Origin: Purshia tridentata
Lineage: Eukaryota > Streptophyta > Magnoliopsida > Rosales > Rosaceae
Reading direction: 5' to 3'
NCBI GenBank assembly: GCA_003254885.1
Contig: QANT01005909.1
Span: 1-45,888, forward strand
DNA: 45,888 nt
Positions 40,755-45,888 of the stretch are shown here, in pieces. Within the stretch, counting starts at the first letter, position 1. Each line of letters opens with the position of its first letter. The notes below the pieces were generated by a model. That model made no database searches. It saw only the letters and a list, made by a program, of their open reading frames with translations, and had not been told where the DNA came from. The position numbers and the translations under genes were made by a program.

Positions 40755-43597
40755 TAGTATAAGGCTATACTTCTCTGAATTCTTAATCCAACATAACCCT
40801 GCATCCCGAGGCAAATTGTCATTCCAAACCGTGGGTTTCTACTTAAGTTCTTTTAAGTCGTGAAGTTTGATCAGATATAAACCTTAAAACATGACCAGAT
40901 CAGCGCATGGGGAAAATGAGGGAGTTATGGCTTAGTACCCCACGCCTATATGCTCATGGACTAACTTTATTCATCACGTTGTTCAGTTACCACTATAACC
41001 TCAATATTTGTTAAGTTCATTTTTATAACAACATTTAATTAAGCAGCATTTCATCTATAACCACAACTTAAATAACACTAGATTAAAATAAGTTGGGTTA
41101 AGAATTTACCAATTGAAGACCTCTCACAGGCAGAGTCTTGACACTACTAGACTTGTTAAGTAACAAGATGAAAAGAGTCTAATTAACAAGAAAAAATCTT
41201 TAAAAACTTTAGCAGAACTTTCATAAGGACAATGAAATTATTACCTATGAAGACTGAAAATGACTTTTTGAAAAATTTGCTGAAACCTAATCGTCACTGT
41301 ACTAGAGTCAAAGAGTTCTCAGCCACAAACGTGTAGGTGAAAACGGATCCTCAATCGGAGCTCTAGAACTCAAGATACAGCTAAAACAAGTTTTGTATAA
41401 GAGAGAGAAATAGGAGAAATAAGATAGTACGTGTCTCTCAGGAAGCGTGCGCTTCTGAAGTGTGATGAACCAATTAGGACGCAGCCGATTTTCATAGAAA
41501 GTTTTTTTAGTCAACTCAGTTGACTCGGTTGACTCAGTTGTGACTCACTACCAAGGTGGCACATGAAGAGGTTGACAAGTGGCCGGGTGAACAACACTTG
41601 GTGCACATGCAACCGTGCGATCGAATCTCCCATGCAAGATCCAACGACCCAAATCGTGCCATGTGGTATGATCTAGTGCCACCTCTTTTCTTTTTCTTAT
41701 TTTCCAATTTTTAATTAATTCTACTAACTTCAAAAATTAGTTCAAAATAGCTCAAGATTCAAAATACTATGAATGACTAGTACTAAAAAATTATGTGGTC
41801 AAATTACAATTTCCCCCAGAATAATTTTAGAAATTAAGACAACCTTTTGAAAAATAAAATAACCAAAGAAAAGCAAAACTTAGAAAATTCATAAAATAAT
41901 CTCCCGAATTCAAAAAAATACGAGACTCGCACCATTGGATTCTTGGATAAAAACTCTACCTTTTTAGGGTATTACTTTGGTCAAAGTCATAAGTCAAAGT
42001 CAACATTATCCATTTTCCAAACCATATATGGTGGAAAACTACAATTTCCACCAAATAAATTTCTAGAAAAATTTCAGAAATTAAGAAAAAATCTCAAAAT
42101 GAATTTGGAAATTCCCAGGTGTCACAGTACTCATCATCTCTGTCTAACGTGTATTTCCCTTTATTTTCGAACTTAATCAGAACTGAGATCTAGTTTCCTT
42201 TCATTTATTGGCCATTTATTACTTTGCTTTTATCTTCATTTAATTTGTCTTGATTTCTCATTCTAGACCGTTACTGAATTTGTAATAGAAATTATCATCT
42301 TGGATTTCTCAAACAGATCTAGTTTGTTTGCACTCATTAGCAATTAACTATATTCCTTAGATTCATCATCAATTTATCATGATTTTCCAACGCTCATGGC
42401 TAGATATGTAGTCAAGACTACTATCTTGTATTAGCCAGATTTGGATGTAGTCAGATGTGCCTTTATTTCTTAGATGTATGTAGTGCTTTCAATTTTATTT
42501 AATGTTACAAAGCATCAAAGTCGTGGAAAATCTTGGCAAAGTTAGTTTCTCTTAGATGACAATCCTTTAATTTCTTTATTTTATTTTATTTTATTTTATT
42601 ATTTTGACTTTACTTTGTCCTTGTCCAAATATGATTTATATTTGATGGCGCACCTTTTCCAATACGTGGATTGAATTTCAGCCAAACACGTGGCTAGAGA
42701 CATTTTCAACCATAACAAGCTGTATGCCTTTTAACTTAGAATTTTTAGGGTCTCATATTTCCAATAAGTTTCCAACCACGGTGGAACTCGGGAATTTAGG
42801 GGAATGACAGATCAAAATATCGTTGCTTGTATTGCCGGCTCAAGGCGCAAGGTCCGGATTGTCGTCAACTAGTCACGGCAGAGGTATGGTGGAGCCTGTG
42901 GCAGCACGTTGAGGTACATGTGGGACAAGAGTAGATGCCCAAAACCAAAAGTCCGTAATAAATAAATTTGTTTTATAATGCTTACCGTATTTAATTATTT
43001 TTTATTATAATTCGTACAATTAAAAACACAATATTTTTCTCGTCCTGAAGCTTCTCTGTACGATGGAGAAGCAATAATTAAAACGCAGAGTATTTACTAT
43101 TAAATATATGCGATTGAGAAGGAACTAATTAATATATAAGCACCATGCGTACATGCACGTAAGGAAAATTCAAATGAGACTACACCACGTAAGCCAGAAT
43201 GATCTATATCAAAACATGATGAACAACTTAACAGGCTGGTGCCGTACTACAAAATTAGTACACATACACATACATATAGCACTGAATGTACATATTATAT
43301 ATTATATGACCAGATCCAAGGTATCACAAACTGGACCCCAGGCCATCCGCAACCTATACACAAACCCGAAGACTGAAAAGTAAGTACAATTAAACAATAA
43401 CTGATCATAGTTCAGTTATCCTGGCCAAAAAAAAAAAAGATCATAGTTCAGTTATATACATGTAGCATAATTAAAACATCTAACATCACACATATATAGC
43501 AAATACGATTTATCTACGTAATATCTCAACTATTCATCTTTTTCTGTTCAATCATCTCTCTAATAAAGGTGATATGCTACGCGCTGATAGTAGCGAA

Positions 43598-43972
43598 CTA
43601 AACGTCATACCAGTACTGGCCCTTGTTGTTAAGCTTTTGTGCTCTAATTCTGAATTGAGTTTCTCTGAAATGGTTGACCTCTGTATCAAGAATGATCTTG
43701 TCCCCAGCTTCGAGCTTTTTGTTATGGACGAACTTGAGCCAACCCTCTGCCTGAAAAACGGGCTTCCGGTAACTTCCTTTGGATCGAACGGAGCAGCAAA
43801 AAGGCCAGTAAAAGCCAACCCCATCCACCACCCCAAAATGGAGCTCATGACTGCCCTCTTCAAATGCAGGAAGTATGCTGAGCCATTTCACAGGGACTAT
43901 GAGTTTTTGCTCTACGTCCGTTGCGGTTAGGATTTTTCCATAGTCATGTGCTGCTACTACTACTGCTGCCAT
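43598..43972 (-). CDS. B3 DNA-binding domain protein, 124 residues (copy 2)
   Basis: Same frame length, start context and domain layout as the copy at 31633-32007. By eye seven nucleotide differences in 375, four of them changing residues: E to G near residue 12, E to K and R to S in the C-S-V-R-S-x-G-x-Y-R-K turn, E to K near the C-terminus. The B3 core motifs GWLKFVHNKKL and AGDKIIL are unchanged. No frameshift or stop, although the surrounding segment has many indels, so the coding part appears conserved. The upstream TATA-like box is kept. Which copy is ancestral cannot be told from the window. Confidence 0.85.
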   Translation of the reverse strand: MAAVVVAAHDYGKILTATDVEQKLIVPVKWLSILPAFEEGSHELHFGVVDGVGFYWPFCCSVRSKGSYRKPVFQAEGWLKFVHNKKLEAGDKIILDTEVNHFRETQFRIRAQKLNNKGQYWYDV

Positions 43973-44018
43973 TGTTTAATTTGTGTTCTTAGTACTCATC
44001 ACTAATTCGTCATGCAGG

Positions 44019-44027
44019 TATTTAAAT
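44019..44027 (-). promoter_or_regulatory. TATA-like box upstream of B3 copy 2
   Basis: tatttaaat, 47 bp above the ATG, conserved with copy 1 in a ggacta context. Confidence 0.3.
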
Positions 44028-44201
44028 TAGTCCTAAGCAACTTTTTCTGTTACTTTTTTAAGGAATAATTGTGCTGTCCTAATCAAGAGTTCCAAATTTT
44101 CAGCCTGGCCATAAAATATAAATTTCTGGTGGGTCCTGATATATAAACGGTGGATGGCAGAATCTCTAGACAATTTTGAGAAACTGAATTGAAGAACAGT
44201 G

Positions 44202-44741
44202 GATTTTGCCAGGGACCGACCTAATGCATCCCCAATTTTTTCCAAAGAAAAAATTAAATACTAGTTATATATTTAATCTAAACTCAAACATTAGTCGTTA
44301 CCTAATTTATATAATGATAATTGATATGCAATTGATAAAAATAAAAATAAAACAAAAACCTCTCTTATACTATTTAATTACTATAAATTAAGATGATGGA
44401 TTTTATTATTTTCACTTATGAGTTCACAAGTCTAGTGAATCCAGTGAGGATGTTCAAGGCCTTGATTTTTTTTTCTTTTTTTCGACCAATAAGGCCTTGA
44501 TCTTTGACTTTGACAATCTCATTTCAAAATCCATGCCTAAAGTCATTAAAAGCATTGAAATTGTTTAAGGTAATGTCATGAAAGCATTAAGCTGATCATA
44601 ACCTCTAAAGATCCTAGATCTCTGAAAAAATTCGCCCCTGTTTCACGATGCCAAACTCCAACTAACCATTACTTTCCTAATTGACAACCTTTAATTGTAG
44701 CCGCCCCATTTTTAATTTCTAGGTTCATCCCTGGATTTTGC
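44202..44741. mobile_element. Non-autonomous hAT transposon with perfect 8-bp TSD (element 44210-44733)
   Basis: GATTTTGC lies at 44202-44209 and 44734-44741. The ends are CAGGGACCGACCTA and, read inward from the right, CAGGGATGAACCTA: CAGGG ends plus an 8-bp duplication are diagnostic of hAT elements. The 524-bp AT-rich interior lacks a transposase. Segmental copy 1 keeps the empty site (ggattttgcgatac near 32260), which proves insertion after the duplication. Confidence 0.9.
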
Positions 44742-45666
44742 AATACGAATTGAGACATATATATATATTTAAACTTCCAGCTGGGGCAATTTGAGAAAAA
44801 TATATATATATACTTTTAGGGCCCATGCAAAATGAGGTGATTAGCCAGCTAGCTAAATTTTATATGGCGTAATATTCAATAGTTTCAATCAAGCCCTGGA
44901 AATAGTTGGTGAATCGGTTCCAATTTTAAAATTGCATAAAATGACACGTTTATAAATGTCAAATAAAATTTATATACTACTACTTAATCTTTGAAATTAC
45001 ATTTACCTTAGAAACAGTTTAATAGTTTGAGGCCTCCTTTAATATTGTAGAGTTCGAACACTAGTTAATTGTTCTTTTAATGAAAATTTTATAATTGCAC
45101 TATATATACACACATTTAAAGTTTAAGAAATGTAAAAAATTCGACCGTGCAAACAAAATTTACATTAAATTAAATATCGCTTAGCTATACATATAAGGTA
45201 GCTTTCAGATTACCAACTAGAACTTGTAGAGTAGTTTATAAGTTCAAAACTCTCCTCCTCTGACAATTATACTAAATAAAACAAAAACAAAAAAAAACTA
45301 TATATGCATCATTATCTTTAACTTGGAATTTTTTAATTTAGATCTCATTTTTCTGATAATAAATTGAGAAAGAGAAAGTGCATGACACAAGAAAGATGAT
45401 AAACACCACATAAAATATTAGGGCATGAAGTTAAAGGATGAAGACTTCTATTACGAGAATGATTTTCTAATAGGTTCAATTTTCAATCTTATATTATATG
45501 AACATTTTTCTATACCCATACCTAATATAATTACCCACAAAGATTAATTCTAGTGCAATATTTATTATCTGCGCAGAAGAAAATGGTGGCAGGGATGATA
45601 ATGATTGATACATGAATGGCTACTTTTGGTAGATATGCGTAAAACAACGCTCGTTGAAATTAACAA

Positions 45667-45699
45667 AACATTATCAGGTCCAAACATTATCAGGTCCAC
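45667..45699 (+). repeat. Short tandem duplication (aacattatcaggtcca twice)
   Basis: Two nearly adjacent copies in segmental copy 2; copy 1 has a single aacattaccaggtcca near 36478. A small slippage-type duplication. Confidence 0.6.
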
Positions 45700-45888
45700 A
45701 CCAATTGGTGCGGGTTTCAAGGCCAGAAAGTATATGACTTTGTGGTCGGCACCACAACTATTTGCGCACTCTAAATCTTCTCAACAGACAGCTCTTTCTC
45801 ACCGTCACTACACACTTTAATATTTTTTTAAATTTAAAATCTCTCAACATCTCACCCAAGGAATGTAATTTCGATTTCGATGGAAATT

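Larger units (their letters stand above)
40755..45888. repeat. Segmental duplication, copy 2 (partner 29010-36630)
   Basis: Direct copy, with the B3 gene at 43598-43972 and a copy-specific hAT insertion at 44210-44733. Relative to copy 1 it lacks the four insertions between 32.5 and 36.0 kb and has an extra 100 bp or so near 43250-43360. Non-coding parts differ by many substitutions and indels; the counterpart of the 30868-31137 frame is broken here. 40755-43550 shows no gene. It runs to the window edge. Confidence 0.85.

Noticed and set aside
1..45888. tRNA, rRNA or telomeric repeats
   Set aside because: No tRNA-like A/B boxes with a cloverleaf, no rRNA sequence and no TTTAGGG arrays were seen by eye; a tRNA scan was not possible here.

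Overview
This is a transposon-rich piece of plant nuclear DNA, very probably eudicot. Signs of this are a CACTA transposase with a DUF4216 domain, a plant L1-type LINE with a DUF4283 ORF1, a plant B3-domain gene, intron-containing fragments of plant genes, MULE/hAT MITEs and AT-rich spacers. One N at 19239 marks it as assembled draft sequence. I cannot fix the species. Nearly all open frames are decayed transposons or chance frames; the only intact host-type genes are two copies of one small B3 gene.

Layout. 1-1217: right end of a CACTA element, inserted into the ORF2 start of an antisense LINE (1218-2992). 2993-17148: a head-to-tail satellite of about 150-bp monomers organised as an 8-monomer higher-order repeat (HOR) of about 1188 bp, interrupted by two solo LTRs (10720-13590 with TSD GCATG; 14622-16205 with TSD gaact/gaacg). 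17149-18637: a CACTA fragment with the TNPD C-terminus (DUF4216) and a TNPA-like gene whose acidic exon is triplicated. 18638-21813: a truncated LTR end followed by a complete 2.98-kb LTR, same family as the one at 10720 but in the opposite orientation. 21941-22969: a MULE-type element with long TIRs and a 9-bp TSD. 23291-24885: exon fragments of unrelated genes, all on the minus strand (an ASHH3/4-type SET methyltransferase, the C-terminal exon of a short-chain dehydrogenase, an unknown ORF). 25610-28890: AT-rich spacer. About 29010-36630 and 40755-45888: two direct copies of a segment carrying the B3 gene, differing by several element insertions (MULE-like, MITEs, hAT, and an inverted copy of the unknown ORF). 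37244-39991: a third large solo LTR with TSD ATCAC between the two copies.

The most unusual signals are (i) the 8-mer HOR satellite with recurrent hybrid monomers that record unequal exchange, and (ii) a tandem array of short hairpins inside the large LTRs, in which the arms change in a compensatory way while the loop stays nearly constant. No gene network is encoded here; the B3 pair, a putative DNA-binding protein, is the only likely functional coding content. All comparisons were made by eye, so identity values and breakpoints are approximate.
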